From: an uncultured Verrucomicrobiota bacterium
Lineage (GTDB): Bacteria; Verrucomicrobiota; Verrucomicrobiia; Opitutales; Seribacteraceae
Assembly (NCBI GenBank): GCA_902612125.1
Contig: CACMBV010000004.1
Location: forward strand, 1-64,000
Direction: 5' to 3'
Length of the DNA: 64,000 nucleotides
The notes under the pieces are model-generated. The model searched no databases. It was not told the origin of the DNA and worked only from the letters and a program-made list of their open reading frames with translations. Positions 18,108 through 26,860 of this stretch are shown piece by piece (position 1 is the first letter of the stretch; every line of letters starts with the position of its first letter). Made by a program: the position numbers and the translations under genes.

Positions 18108-18929
18108 ATGAGCTCTACAAAAATAATAAAAAAAGAAAAACCTGAGGTAATTTTATTAACGAATTATGATTCTATAAAAGGTAGAAAAATGCTCGAATCT
18201 TTTCAAGAAAGAAATATAAAAATAGAAAAGATTATAGCAATTAAAACAGGTATAAACTACAACATAAAACTATTTGGATTTGTGAGTAAAAGAATAGGTT
18301 TTATTGAAGCAACGATATTTTCTTTTTATAAAATAGCATGTGATTATATTCATGAAATTTTTCTTTGTGATTTGGAGAGTTTGAATAATCTAGCATCGAA
18401 AAATAAAATACCATTAGTGATAATTAAAGATGATGGAAATTGGCAGAAGATAGCAAGTGAAACTATAGATGATAGCAATGCGAAAATAATAGTTATGGGT
18501 CAACTGGGAATTCTAGGAAAAGACTTTGATCTTAAAAGAAACGATAGATTATTTCTAAATTGCCACCCTGGAAAACTTCCTGAATATAGAGGTCTTGATA
18601 GTTTTAAATGGGCAATACTTAATAAAGATTGGGAAAATTTTTCTTGCACAATACATATTGCAAGACAAAAGATTGATGCTGGAGAAATATTAGAAATTAA
18701 TAATTATAATTGGAGAAAATTAAACTGGTTATTTCTAGACAGGCAATTATTAGTAATAAGTGGAATTGATCTTGTTAACTTCATAAATAAATTATCACCC
18801 AATGATACATTAAACGAAATTCATAAGATTAAAAATATAGAAGGAAATAATTTTGATTTATATAATAAGATAAATATATACAACGAAATGAAATGTCTTA
18901 TAATTTATTTAATCCGTAAATATTATTGA
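18108..18929 (+). CDS. Formyltransferase family protein (sugar N-formyltransferase-like)
   Basis: A 273-residue protein whose middle part carries the formyl-transferase fold signature: LNCHPGKLPEYRGLDSFKWAI, with the catalytic Asn-x-His pair, and later IDAGEIL. These motifs are shared by methionyl-tRNA formyltransferase, GART and sugar N-formyltransferases using N10-formyl-tetrahydrofolate. It lacks the C-terminal tRNA-binding domain of Fmt and stands in a glycan locus after an aminotransferase, so formylation of an amino sugar is the likely job. It is one of the most AT-rich genes in the window and follows a 120-base intergenic gap that may hold its own promoter. Confidence 0.75.
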   Translation: MSSTKIIKKEKPEVILLTNYDSIKGRKMLESFQERNIKIEKIIAIKTGINYNIKLFGFVSKRIGFIEATIFSFYKIACDYIHEIFLCDLESLNNLASKNKIPLVIIKDDGNWQKIASETIDDSNAKIIVMGQLGILGKDFDLKRNDRLFLNCHPGKLPEYRGLDSFKWAILNKDWENFSCTIHIARQKIDAGEILEINNYNWRKLNWLFLDRQLLVISGIDLVNFINKLSPNDTLNEIHKIKNIEGNNFDLYNKINIYNEMKCLIIYLIRKYY

Positions 18930-18956
18930 CCTCTTAAAATTATTATGAATCAAATT

Positions 18957-19961
18957 TCATCTACTTTTAAGAGTTACTTTCTTAGATAAAATGTGACATG
19001 GATGTTCAATAATTTTAAAAAATAAAAAACTGATAAATATACAAACAACTGTAGCGACTATAGCTGATATGAAAAGACAAATGTCAGACACACCGAATAT
19101 TCTAGTTGTTGCGTTTATAATTTTTTGTCCGAGTGGTACATGTATTAAGTACAAAGAGTATGAAATATTCCCCATAAATGAAAGTATCTTAATTTTGTAT
19201 TTCAAATGGTAACATAATATTAGTTGTGATGTTACAACTGAAGTAATAATGCATGGTAAATAATCATAATGGTTTATTATTATTATTAATAAACATACTG
19301 AAAGGTATGTGTAATAACTCGTTACACTTGATTTCGTTATCCTGTACATATAGGTCTCTCCTCCAATAATGAACAAAGGTAACCACGCTGAAATTAAAAT
19401 TTGCTTATATTGAAAAGGCGTAATTAAACTCGTTATAATTAATATAATATAAATAATCATCTTTGACATTTTTTTATTCATTAATGGCACCGCTAATCCC
19501 ATTAGAATATAATATTGGAATTCGATACTTAGTGTCCAATATGCAGGATTTATCCAATTCTCACCATAAAATCGTGTCAAGAAAACAAAATGAAGTAAAA
19601 TGTCTTTTATTTCGTACACAGATAAGTTACCACGATATGAAGGTAACATTTGTGCAATCATCGTGATTAAGATTATGAATATAATTGATGCATAATATGG
19701 GTAGTTTACACGTATGAACCTTCGTTTTAGGAATGTAATAATATGAGAAATCCTATAATTATTTTTATCCAAAAAATAAGTAATCACATAACCTGATATA
19801 ACAAAGAATGCATGTACACCATATTGTCCGTAATATCCCAATGATTGTATTATCTTGCTTTCACTCGCTCCAGGGTAACATGTAGTTAAATGGTACCAAC
19901 ATACCGATAGCGAAGCTAATCCTCTTATATAATTTACAACATCTAGTTTCTCTTCATTCAC
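18957..19961 (-). CDS. Acyltransferase family 3 membrane protein (OafA/WecH-like O-acetyltransferase)
   Basis: A 334-residue protein with about ten membrane helices. It begins with DVVNYIRGLASLSVCWYHL, the family's R-G-hydrophobic-x6-His element whose His and Arg are needed for acetyl-CoA-dependent transfer. HAFFVISGYVI (F-F-x-x-S-G-[YF]) and YWTLSIEFQYY (W-[ST]-L-x-x-E) are two further signatures. It should O-acetylate a sugar of the glycan in the inner membrane. It is the only gene of the locus on the minus strand; its start faces the GT2 gene at 20,075 across a 113-base divergent region. Confidence 0.88.
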   Translation of the reverse strand: MNEEKLDVVNYIRGLASLSVCWYHLTTCYPGASESKIIQSLGYYGQYGVHAFFVISGYVITYFLDKNNYRISHIITFLKRRFIRVNYPYYASIIFIILITMIAQMLPSYRGNLSVYEIKDILLHFVFLTRFYGENWINPAYWTLSIEFQYYILMGLAVPLMNKKMSKMIIYIILIITSLITPFQYKQILISAWLPLFIIGGETYMYRITKSSVTSYYTYLSVCLLIIIINHYDYLPCIITSVVTSQLILCYHLKYKIKILSFMGNISYSLYLIHVPLGQKIINATTRIFGVSDICLFISAIVATVVCIFISFLFFKIIEHPCHILSKKVTLKSR

Positions 19962-20074
19962 AATTTATTTTTGTACTATTCATTTTACATCTTCTAAAGA
20001 TCAATCATAACTATTTTATCTTGAATGCTTAACTTTCAGATTTTCATATACATATATCTCATCCTGTCATAACT

Positions 20075-21244
20075 ATGGAACTATCAATTGTCATTCCATG
20101 TCTTAATGAAGAAGAAACTTTAGCTACGTGCATAAAAAAATGTCTTAGCATCATAAAAGACCAAAATCTGTCTGCCGAGGTTATTATTGCTGATAATGGA
20201 AGTACCGATAACTCACTTTCTATTGCATACAGTCTTGGTGTTGAAATAGTAAAAGTCACTGACAAAGGATACGGTTTTGCTCTTATGGGGGGAATAGATG
20301 CAGCACAGGGAAAATACATCCTTATGGGAGATGCTGATGATAGTTATAATTTTCTCGAAATTCCAAAATTTTTAAATGAAATTAGAAAGGGTTATGATCT
20401 TGTACAGGGTTGTAGGTTACCAACAGGAGGCGGTAAGATAGAAAAGGGTGCGATGCCTTTTTCGCATAAGTATATTGGAAACCCTGCCCTCACAAATCTT
20501 GCGAAATTTTTTTTTAATGTTCCAATTAATGATATTTATTGCGGAATGAGATGCTTTAAAAAAGAAATGTATTTAGATATTCAGCAAAAATGTGGTGGTA
20601 TGGAATTTGCAACTGAAAATATTATAAAAAGTTCTCTTCTTGGGTACAAAATTTCGGAGGTTCCTATAACTCTACACAAAGATGGCAGAATAAATAATGT
20701 ACCACACTTAAGGACTTTTAAGGATGGATGGAGGACTCTTCGTTTTTTTCTCTTATATTGCCCAAAATATCTCTACATGTATCCTGGTTTCTGTTTATTG
20801 CTTATGGGTTTTATCGGTTTTTTATGCGGGTTGTTAAACTTAAACTTTCTAGGAGTAACTCTGGACGCACATACATTAGTTTTTTCTTCACTTTCAGTGA
20901 TTATTGGCTTTCAATCTTTGTTGTTCGGTCTACTGACATACCAGTTTTCTTCGAACGAGGGTCTCTATTTTATAAATGATGTTTTTAAAAAACTTAATAA
21001 ATTTTTTACATTGGAAAAATCTATTTTTATTGCAATTATAGTCATTGCTTTAGGTATATTTTCTCTTGGTTATAGTATTAATAAATGGAGACTATTAAGT
21101 TTTGGTGAGTTTTCGTATTCTGAAAACATGAAGATAATAGTTCCAGGAGTGACTGTTACAGCAATTGGCTTTCAACTAATCATGTACTCATTTTACACTA
21201 ATATTTTAAATATACCTAGAAAAGCAGTTTCAAAACGGTATTGA
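20075..21244 (+). CDS. Family 2 glycosyltransferase with four C-terminal membrane helices (DPM-like)
   Basis: A 389-residue protein. The GT-A part has VIPCLNEEETLATCI, ADNGSTDNS and GDADDSYNF as the metal motif. A conserved IYCGMRCFKKE and MEFATENIIKSSLLGYKISEVPI follow. From about residue 230 on there are four membrane helices in two pairs. Proteins of this shape are widespread in bacterial surface-glycan loci and annotated as dolichol-phosphate-glucose synthase-like. A run of nine T lies at 20,507-20,515. The ATG at 20,075 has no Shine-Dalgarno. Confidence 0.85.
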   Translation: MELSIVIPCLNEEETLATCIKKCLSIIKDQNLSAEVIIADNGSTDNSLSIAYSLGVEIVKVTDKGYGFALMGGIDAAQGKYILMGDADDSYNFLEIPKFLNEIRKGYDLVQGCRLPTGGGKIEKGAMPFSHKYIGNPALTNLAKFFFNVPINDIYCGMRCFKKEMYLDIQQKCGGMEFATENIIKSSLLGYKISEVPITLHKDGRINNVPHLRTFKDGWRTLRFFLLYCPKYLYMYPGFCLLLMGFIGFLCGLLNLNFLGVTLDAHTLVFSSLSVIIGFQSLLFGLLTYQFSSNEGLYFINDVFKKLNKFFTLEKSIFIAIIVIALGIFSLGYSINKWRLLSFGEFSYSENMKIIVPGVTVTAIGFQLIMYSFYTNILNIPRKAVSKRY

Positions 21245-22275
21245 AGAATCAGTCTAAGATATTTATTTTAAGAAATAATGACTTAGGGGATGTTCTCACT
21301 TCAACTCCTCTTTTGTTCAGTATAAAATCTAACAGACCTGATCTTAAAATTTCAATTGGAGTAGGATCATGGGCAACACTACTTTTGCAAAATAATCCTG
21401 ATATAGATGAAGTCATTCACTGCAATGCTCCTTGGCATAATAAACAAAACTGTTTTTATCCTGCAAATTCTCCTAAAACATTCTTAACGGGATTAACTTA
21501 TGTACTCTTCTCTAATGAGTCCAATATAATTACCAAAAATAGATTTACGCATGGAATAGATATTCTCGGAAGCAGGCAAGGATCATGGCTTTTGCGAAGG
21601 GCCAAAATTCGAAACCGATATGGAGTGAAAGGATATGCAGGAGGTTATAAATGGTGCCAAAAATTCATCACTTATAGAAATGATAGGCATGTTATAACCT
21701 CCAGCCTTAAGTTCACGGAATTTTTGGGAATAAATGACTCAACCGAGCCACGCCCGAGAATCTATTTAACCAAAAAAGAAATAATTGAAGGGCAAAGTTT
21801 TTGGTCTAATACAGAGAGTAAAAAACAAAGGTTAGTCATTGCACCAGGAGGAGGTTTCGAGGAAAAATGTTGGGGGAACATCAATTACTCAAAATTAGTA
21901 ACCAAACTATCGCAAGATAACACAAATGAAATTGTAATAGTCGGAGCGAGAGAAGATTCATCTAGAATTACTGTAACAGATTCAACAAAGATTAAAAATT
22001 TGTGCGGGAAGACTAGTTTACGTATGACAGCATCAATAATAAAAAACGCAGATTTAATTATTAACAACTCATCCGTTGCCATGCATTTTGCAGGTGCCTT
22101 CAGGATACCTTCAATTACTCTGTTAGGGAATCATTATGAAAGTGCATCACTTCATCGTAAACAATGGGGATATCCTGAATCTGTGGTTTTAGGAAAAGAG
22201 ACCAGTATTGGCATAGGTCAAATTGCGAAAGTAGATGAAGTCCTGACTAAAGTAAAAGTAATGATGAAATTTTAA
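21241..22275 (+). CDS. Family 9 glycosyltransferase (heptosyltransferase-like)
   Basis: A 344-residue GT-B protein. FILRNNDLGDVLTSTPLLFSI matches the N-terminal acceptor-binding segment of WaaC/WaaF enzymes (with the Asp after Gly-Leu/Gly). The donor domain shows VIAPGGGFEEKCWGNINYSKL, LCGKTSLRMTASII and INNSSVAMHFAGAFRIPSITLLG, the GT9 signatures, though the usual Asp before S-x-x-M-H is Asn here. Start is a TTG sharing bases with the preceding TGA. It implies LPS core or a heptose-like sugar, but some GT9 enzymes use other donors. Confidence 0.85.
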   Translation: MKNQSKIFILRNNDLGDVLTSTPLLFSIKSNRPDLKISIGVGSWATLLLQNNPDIDEVIHCNAPWHNKQNCFYPANSPKTFLTGLTYVLFSNESNIITKNRFTHGIDILGSRQGSWLLRRAKIRNRYGVKGYAGGYKWCQKFITYRNDRHVITSSLKFTEFLGINDSTEPRPRIYLTKKEIIEGQSFWSNTESKKQRLVIAPGGGFEEKCWGNINYSKLVTKLSQDNTNEIVIVGAREDSSRITVTDSTKIKNLCGKTSLRMTASIIKNADLIINNSSVAMHFAGAFRIPSITLLGNHYESASLHRKQWGYPESVVLGKETSIGIGQIAKVDEVLTKVKVMMKF

Positions 22276-22284
22276 CTAACGCAA

Positions 22285-23310
22285 TTGAAGATTTGTATTT
22301 TATCCGGTCCTTACAATCCTGAAAAATGTGGAATTTCGGATTATATTGAGCTCCTTATCTCTGAGTTTACTAGAAGCGGTATTAAATGTATTCATATAAC
22401 TATTGACGAAAAAAATTTATTTACTCACATAGCAAAAAATCTTCCCAACGCGGATATTTACAGTTTTCAATTCGCACCATATTTTTTTTCGCCTATTGGC
22501 TTAACAGGCAAGTCACTTCAAAAATTAGCGAAATCTCTTAGTAATCGTGAACTTCACATCAATTTCCATGAAATTTGGGTTGGTGCATACCCAAAAGCGA
22601 AATGGAAAGAAAAAATTTGGGGATGCTTACAGAAAAGAGAAATTAAATCCTTAGTAGAAACAAGTAAGCCAAAAACTATTACCTGCTCAAACTCTGCCGC
22701 CTTGGATCGTTTACAAAAAGAAAATCTAAAAGCTAAGTATCTTTATCTTTGCGGTACTGTCCCCTTTTCTCCCTCTAGGGAGACTGATACTTCCGACCAT
22801 ATAAGAGTTGCTTTTTTCGGAACCCTTTACGAAAAGTTTAATTACGGACATACAGCAGCTCTGTTAAAAAAAATTTCAATCTCTCTCAAAAAAGACATTT
22901 TGATAGTGGTAATTGGAAGGCGAAGAGAACATGAAGGATTTAAAAAAATGCAAGCTGCTTTTAAACCCTTTGGTTTTGTGACTACCGTAACTGGAGAATT
23001 GAATAGAACTCAAATTTCGCAAAAAATTCAAAATTGTGAAATTGGAGTATCAACCACACCTTTCGATATAATCGGAAAAAGCAGTGCTACCGCAACTCTT
23101 TTTGAGCATAGAATGCCAGTTATTGCATTTGACGATGGAGATACGCCAAAAGAAAAATTGTTTGTAATCAAAGAATTTGAAGAACAATTATTTTTACTAA
23201 ACGACGATTCGGTGAGTGACCGCTTAATTAAATCAATCCGAAAACCTAAGAAACAACATTTTGATGGTGTTGCTTACACCGCAAAAGAGATGATAGGATT
23301 ATTCAGTTGA
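22285..23310 (+). CDS. GT-B glycosyltransferase (GT4-like)
   Basis: A 341-residue protein beginning [24 protein letters not shown], typical of GT4 enzymes (glycine-rich N-terminal loop, Cys-Gly-Ile). The C-terminal donor domain is weakly conserved: [20 protein letters not shown], then [11 protein letters not shown] and [35 protein letters not shown] in place of the E-x7-E motif. The TTG at 22,285 is the start. It probably adds a hexose to the growing lipid-linked oligosaccharide. It overlaps the next gene through TTGA. Confidence 0.72.
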   Translation: MKICILSGPYNPEKCGISDYIELLISEFTRSGIKCIHITIDEKNLFTHIAKNLPNADIYSFQFAPYFFSPIGLTGKSLQKLAKSLSNRELHINFHEIWVGAYPKAKWKEKIWGCLQKREIKSLVETSKPKTITCSNSAALDRLQKENLKAKYLYLCGTVPFSPSRETDTSDHIRVAFFGTLYEKFNYGHTAALLKKISISLKKDILIVVIGRRREHEGFKKMQAAFKPFGFVTTVTGELNRTQISQKIQNCEIGVSTTPFDIIGKSSATATLFEHRMPVIAFDDGDTPKEKLFVIKEFEEQLFLLNDDSVSDRLIKSIRKPKKQHFDGVAYTAKEMIGLFS

Positions 23311-23855
23311 AACCAAAAACACAGAAAAAAAAATTTCAAAGTCCATGGCCGTGGTGGACTCAAGTAATTTTGATATTTTGGCGATTCATTTGGTTTTTCA
23401 CTTGTTCATGGAATCCTAAGTTTATGAATCCGTGGAGGTTATTTATTCTTAAAATATTTGGAGCTAATATTTCGGGAATCCCTTTTGTACATAGCACTGC
23501 AAAAATTGAAATTCCATGGCATTTAATTATGATGCATCGAGCATGCCTTGGTGATAGGGCAAATGCCTACTCACTTGCCAAAATAGAGGTACATGAGGGT
23601 GCTACAGTAGCTCAAGAAGCATATCTATGTACCGGAACTCATGATTTCAAATCTCCTACCCTTCAACTAGTAACTGAAGAGATCATTGTTGAAAAAAATG
23701 CTTTTATAGGTGCAAGAGCCGTTATTTTACCAGGAGTCAAAATTAGTGAAAATTCTGTCGTAGGAGCAATGTCTGTGGTCACTAAAGATGTGGGTAACCA
23801 ACAAATTGTTGCAGGAAATCCGGCTCGTAAAATTGGGTTGAGAACAGATTGTTAA
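23307..23855 (+). CDS. WcaF-type colanic-acid-like acetyltransferase
   Basis: A 182-residue protein with an N-terminal amphipathic or membrane-associated segment rich in Trp ([30 protein letters not shown]) and a C-terminal left-handed beta-helix with hexapeptide repeats ([50 protein letters not shown]) closing in [11 protein letters not shown]. The Trp-rich start and CTGTHDF motif are those of WcaF acetyltransferases that add O-acetyl groups to glycan precursors. Start TTG at 23,307. Confidence 0.87.
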   Translation: MKPKTQKKKFQSPWPWWTQVILIFWRFIWFFTCSWNPKFMNPWRLFILKIFGANISGIPFVHSTAKIEIPWHLIMMHRACLGDRANAYSLAKIEVHEGATVAQEAYLCTGTHDFKSPTLQLVTEEIIVEKNAFIGARAVILPGVKISENSVVGAMSVVTKDVGNQQIVAGNPARKIGLRTDC

Positions 23856-23857
23856 AG

Positions 23858-24838
23858 ATGGATATTTTTAACAAAAAAATATTAATTACAGGGGGATTAG
23901 GTTTTATTGGATCTAACCTTGCCCGTCGTCTTGTCGAATTGCAAAATGAAGTAACTATAATTGATAGTTTGATTCCGGAATATGGAGGGAACCTTAGAAA
24001 TCTTCATGACATTCAAGGTCAAGTGGATATTAACATTTCAGATGTACGGGATCCGCATGCAATCCATCAATTGATTCAAGGTAAAGATTATCTTTTTAAC
24101 TTGGCAGGTCAGACTAGCCACATGGACTCAATGAATGATCCAATCACTGACTTAGATATTAATGCCAAGGCCCAATTATCAATCTTGGAAGCTTGCCGTA
24201 AATACAATCCTGATGTTCGAATTGTATTTGCCAGTACTAGACAAATCTATGGGAAGCCAAGTTATTTGCCGGTTGATGAGAAACATCCCCTCCACCCTGT
24301 AGATGTAAATGGAATAAACAAAATTGCCGGAGAGCAATATCATATTTTATATCAAGAAGTATACGGAATTGCAACATCTGTGCTTCGCCTCACCAATACA
24401 TATGGACCAAGAATGCGAATCAAGGATGCCAGGCAAACCTTTCTTGGTATTTGGATAAGAAATCTCCATGAAGGAAAACCAATACAAGTTTTTGGAGACG
24501 GAACTCAACGCAGGGACTACAATTTTGTGGATGACGTTGTGGGTGCACTTCTCATAGCAGCAACATCGAAAGAAGCTGTAGGCAAAGCTTTTAACCTTGG
24601 TTCACCCGACCCGCTAACCCTCGAACAGACCGCCACGATTCTTTGTGATCAAAATCCGAGCTCTGTTTACAATTTAGTACCCTTTCCAAAAGACAGAAAG
24701 GCAATCGATGTGGGCGATTTCATCTGCGATTACTCTGCGTTTCGTGATCAATTTGACTGGGAACCAAAAGTGAATTTTGAAGAGGGCATACAGCGATCCC
24801 TTGAGTATTTCAAAGATGAAATTGAACATTACATTTAG
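23858..24838 (+). CDS. NAD-dependent sugar-nucleotide dehydratase/epimerase with Asn in place of catalytic Tyr
   Basis: A 326-residue extended SDR with ILITGGLGFIGSNLARRL and an NAD ribose Asp (IIDSL). The segment that usually holds Tyr-x-x-x-Lys reads PVDVNGINKIAGEQYH, so Asn stands where Tyr is expected while Lys is kept. LTNTYGPRMRIKDARQTFLG and GTQRRDYNFVDDVVGAL follow. I have the impression that this NGINK form recurs in a subfamily found in surface-glycan loci, which would argue against a sequencing error. The ATG at 23,858 is preferred over a TTG at 23,849. The reaction is unknown; it precedes an aminotransferase, so it may make a keto sugar. Confidence 0.78.
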   Translation: MDIFNKKILITGGLGFIGSNLARRLVELQNEVTIIDSLIPEYGGNLRNLHDIQGQVDINISDVRDPHAIHQLIQGKDYLFNLAGQTSHMDSMNDPITDLDINAKAQLSILEACRKYNPDVRIVFASTRQIYGKPSYLPVDEKHPLHPVDVNGINKIAGEQYHILYQEVYGIATSVLRLTNTYGPRMRIKDARQTFLGIWIRNLHEGKPIQVFGDGTQRRDYNFVDDVVGALLIAATSKEAVGKAFNLGSPDPLTLEQTATILCDQNPSSVYNLVPFPKDRKAIDVGDFICDYSAFRDQFDWEPKVNFEEGIQRSLEYFKDEIEHYI

Positions 24839-24847
24839 CAATTCCTG

Positions 24848-25957
24848 ATGATTCCGTTTAGCGATCCATCTGCTTCCTACCATGCCCATAAGTCTGAAAT
24901 GGATCAGGCGATCAAGCGGGTACTCGATTCAGGGTGGTATGTATTAAGTTCTGAAGTCGATGCGTTTGAAAAGGAATTCGCATCGTTTCATGGCAAAGAT
25001 TTGCATGCTCTGGGAGTGGGAAATGGAACCGATGCGATTGCACTGTGCCTCCGAGGTCTTGATCTAGGAATCGGAGACGAGGTTATCACCACGTCCCACA
25101 CAGCTGTAGCCACGGTTGCTGGAATTGAACAGGCAGGCTGCACTCCGGTTTTTGCAGATATCGATCCTCATACAAGATGCATTGCACCCGAGTCAATTGA
25201 TGAGAGAGTGACTACCAAGACCCGTGCGATCATGCCGGTTCATATTTATGGGCAACCAGCTGAAATGCACAGGATCTTGGATATTGCCAATGTCCATAAC
25301 CTAGCTGTGATTGAGGATTGTTCGCAGGCACATGGAGCGGAGATCAATGGACAAAAAGTAGGCACATTTGCAGATATTTCAGCTTACAGCTGTTATCCGA
25401 CTAAAAACCTAGGAGGTACGGGAGATGGCGGTGTGATTCTTTGTCGATCTGAAGAGTTTGCCGAAAAGATTAAATCTCTCCGGCAGTACGGATGGAACGA
25501 AGCAAGGGAAAGTGTCAGCCCGGGTTTTAATTCGAGACTTGATGAATTACAGGCAGCCATCTTACGGGTCAAGCTACAACACCTCGCGGATGACAATGCT
25601 AAACGCAGAGCAATCGCACTAAGGTACAATGAAGCTTTTAAAGATTTACCCATTACCTTACCCACCTTATGTGAAACTGAACTTCATGCGATGCATCTTT
25701 ATGTGATTGAATGTGATCAAAGAAATGAATTGATGGAATACCTACGATCCGATCAAATCGGAGCCAGTTTACACTACCCCAAGGCGGTTCATCAACACTC
25801 TGCCTATAAAAATCGAATCCGCGGATGGGATAACCTGCCAGTTACCGATCAGTTCTATCAAAGAAACCTTACTCTGCCAATGTACCCGGAGTTATCGAAT
25901 GATTCGGTCGAAAATATTATTTCAACGGTCCAAAACTGGTTCCAAGAAGAAAACTAG
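24848..25957 (+). CDS. DegT/DnrJ/EryC1/StrS sugar aminotransferase
   Basis: A 369-residue PLP enzyme. It starts IPFSDPSASYHAHKSEMDQAI, has GNGTDAIALCLRGL (phosphate-binding), EDCSQAHGAE (cofactor Asp) and the Schiff-base lysine in SCYPTKNLGGTGDGG. It lies 9 bases after the SDR at 23,858 and probably aminates its product. Base composition rises abruptly here relative to the genes upstream (26 G+C in the 60 bases from 24,841), so this gene may mark the edge of a segment of different origin. Confidence 0.92.
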   Translation: MIPFSDPSASYHAHKSEMDQAIKRVLDSGWYVLSSEVDAFEKEFASFHGKDLHALGVGNGTDAIALCLRGLDLGIGDEVITTSHTAVATVAGIEQAGCTPVFADIDPHTRCIAPESIDERVTTKTRAIMPVHIYGQPAEMHRILDIANVHNLAVIEDCSQAHGAEINGQKVGTFADISAYSCYPTKNLGGTGDGGVILCRSEEFAEKIKSLRQYGWNEARESVSPGFNSRLDELQAAILRVKLQHLADDNAKRRAIALRYNEAFKDLPITLPTLCETELHAMHLYVIECDQRNELMEYLRSDQIGASLHYPKAVHQHSAYKNRIRGWDNLPVTDQFYQRNLTLPMYPELSNDSVENIISTVQNWFQEEN

Positions 25958-26860
25958 ATGGAGGTACAAGAGGATGGAAAAATTATTATACAATCACTCA
26001 TTGGTGGCACCCAATTACCCTTTTATCTTTGCTGCTTAAAATCACTGTTTACATTTTGCCAAGACCGAATTGTTCTGCAACTTCACACCGACTGCTCCCT
26101 CTCTCAAGAAGACAAAGATTTCATCCATTCCGAGCTGGATGGAACGATGGTTACCATCACCGACTCCTCTGAAAACAAGAACCGAGTGTTGGATTGCCTG
26201 CAAGGCAGAGCAAACTGCCAGAAGGTTAGAAAGGATTCTATTTGGGGAATTGAGTTCTTTGACCCCATTTTCGCATTCCCCGAAGATCCGATCAGTTTTT
26301 ATCTCGATGCCGACATTCTCTTTCTTCGTCCCTTCTCCGGATTATTTGACCGAAAGGAGGTAAAAAATGGTGCTATTTTCCTCAAGGACACTCAGTGGGA
26401 TGCGTATTGTTTTCGCCCTTGGCAAATGCTTACAGGTAAAAAAAAACCTCAAGTAGTCGAGGGTATCACCACAGGACTGGTGTTTTGGGACAAAACAGCA
26501 ATCGACTGGGATTACCTGGAGTGGTTTCTCGGAGAAAATCGGCTCCACCAAATTCCTGAATGGATTATGCCCACCGCCCAAGCTGGACTGGCCAATCGAT
26601 GTAAGGCAAAAACGATTTGTCCTAAACAAATACCCAACCTCTATCCCAACACCCAAATTCATGAAGATACCTTGGGGGTGCACCTGCTAGGTTCATACCG
26701 AAAAGAATGGATGGAAAAGCTTAAGGCGAGCGAAAACAATCAAACAAAAAGTCCACCAACTATCGTCTCATCCTTTGAAAAATGTGTAAGTCAAAACATT
26801 TTTGGGTATTCGCTCAGACAAATGAGAAGGTGGAAGAATACGAGGCTAAATCTTTGGTAG
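25958..26860 (+). CDS. GT-A glycosyltransferase-like protein (GT8/nucleotide-diphospho-sugar transferase)
   Basis: A 300-residue protein. It has an N-terminal strand-helix IIIQSLIGGTQLPFYLCCLKSL, the acidic metal motif in FYLDADILFLRPF (DxD near residue 118) and GITTGLVFWDK; the C-terminal half ends in VHLLGSYRKEWM where GT8-type proteins have a His. It has the same general plan as the gene at 9,983 but little direct likeness. The ATG comes right after the preceding TAG with no gap, and the next ATG is equally close behind, so the three genes are co-transcribed. Confidence 0.65.
   Translation: MEVQEDGKIIIQSLIGGTQLPFYLCCLKSLFTFCQDRIVLQLHTDCSLSQEDKDFIHSELDGTMVTITDSSENKNRVLDCLQGRANCQKVRKDSIWGIEFFDPIFAFPEDPISFYLDADILFLRPFSGLFDRKEVKNGAIFLKDTQWDAYCFRPWQMLTGKKKPQVVEGITTGLVFWDKTAIDWDYLEWFLGENRLHQIPEWIMPTAQAGLANRCKAKTICPKQIPNLYPNTQIHEDTLGVHLLGSYRKEWMEKLKASENNQTKSPPTIVSSFEKCVSQNIFGYSLRQMRRWKNTRLNLW

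Noticed and set aside
18108-18929. Methionyl-tRNA formyltransferase (fmt)
   Set aside because: The tRNA-binding C-terminal domain is missing, the N-terminus is atypical, and no def gene is near; the setting is a glycan locus.
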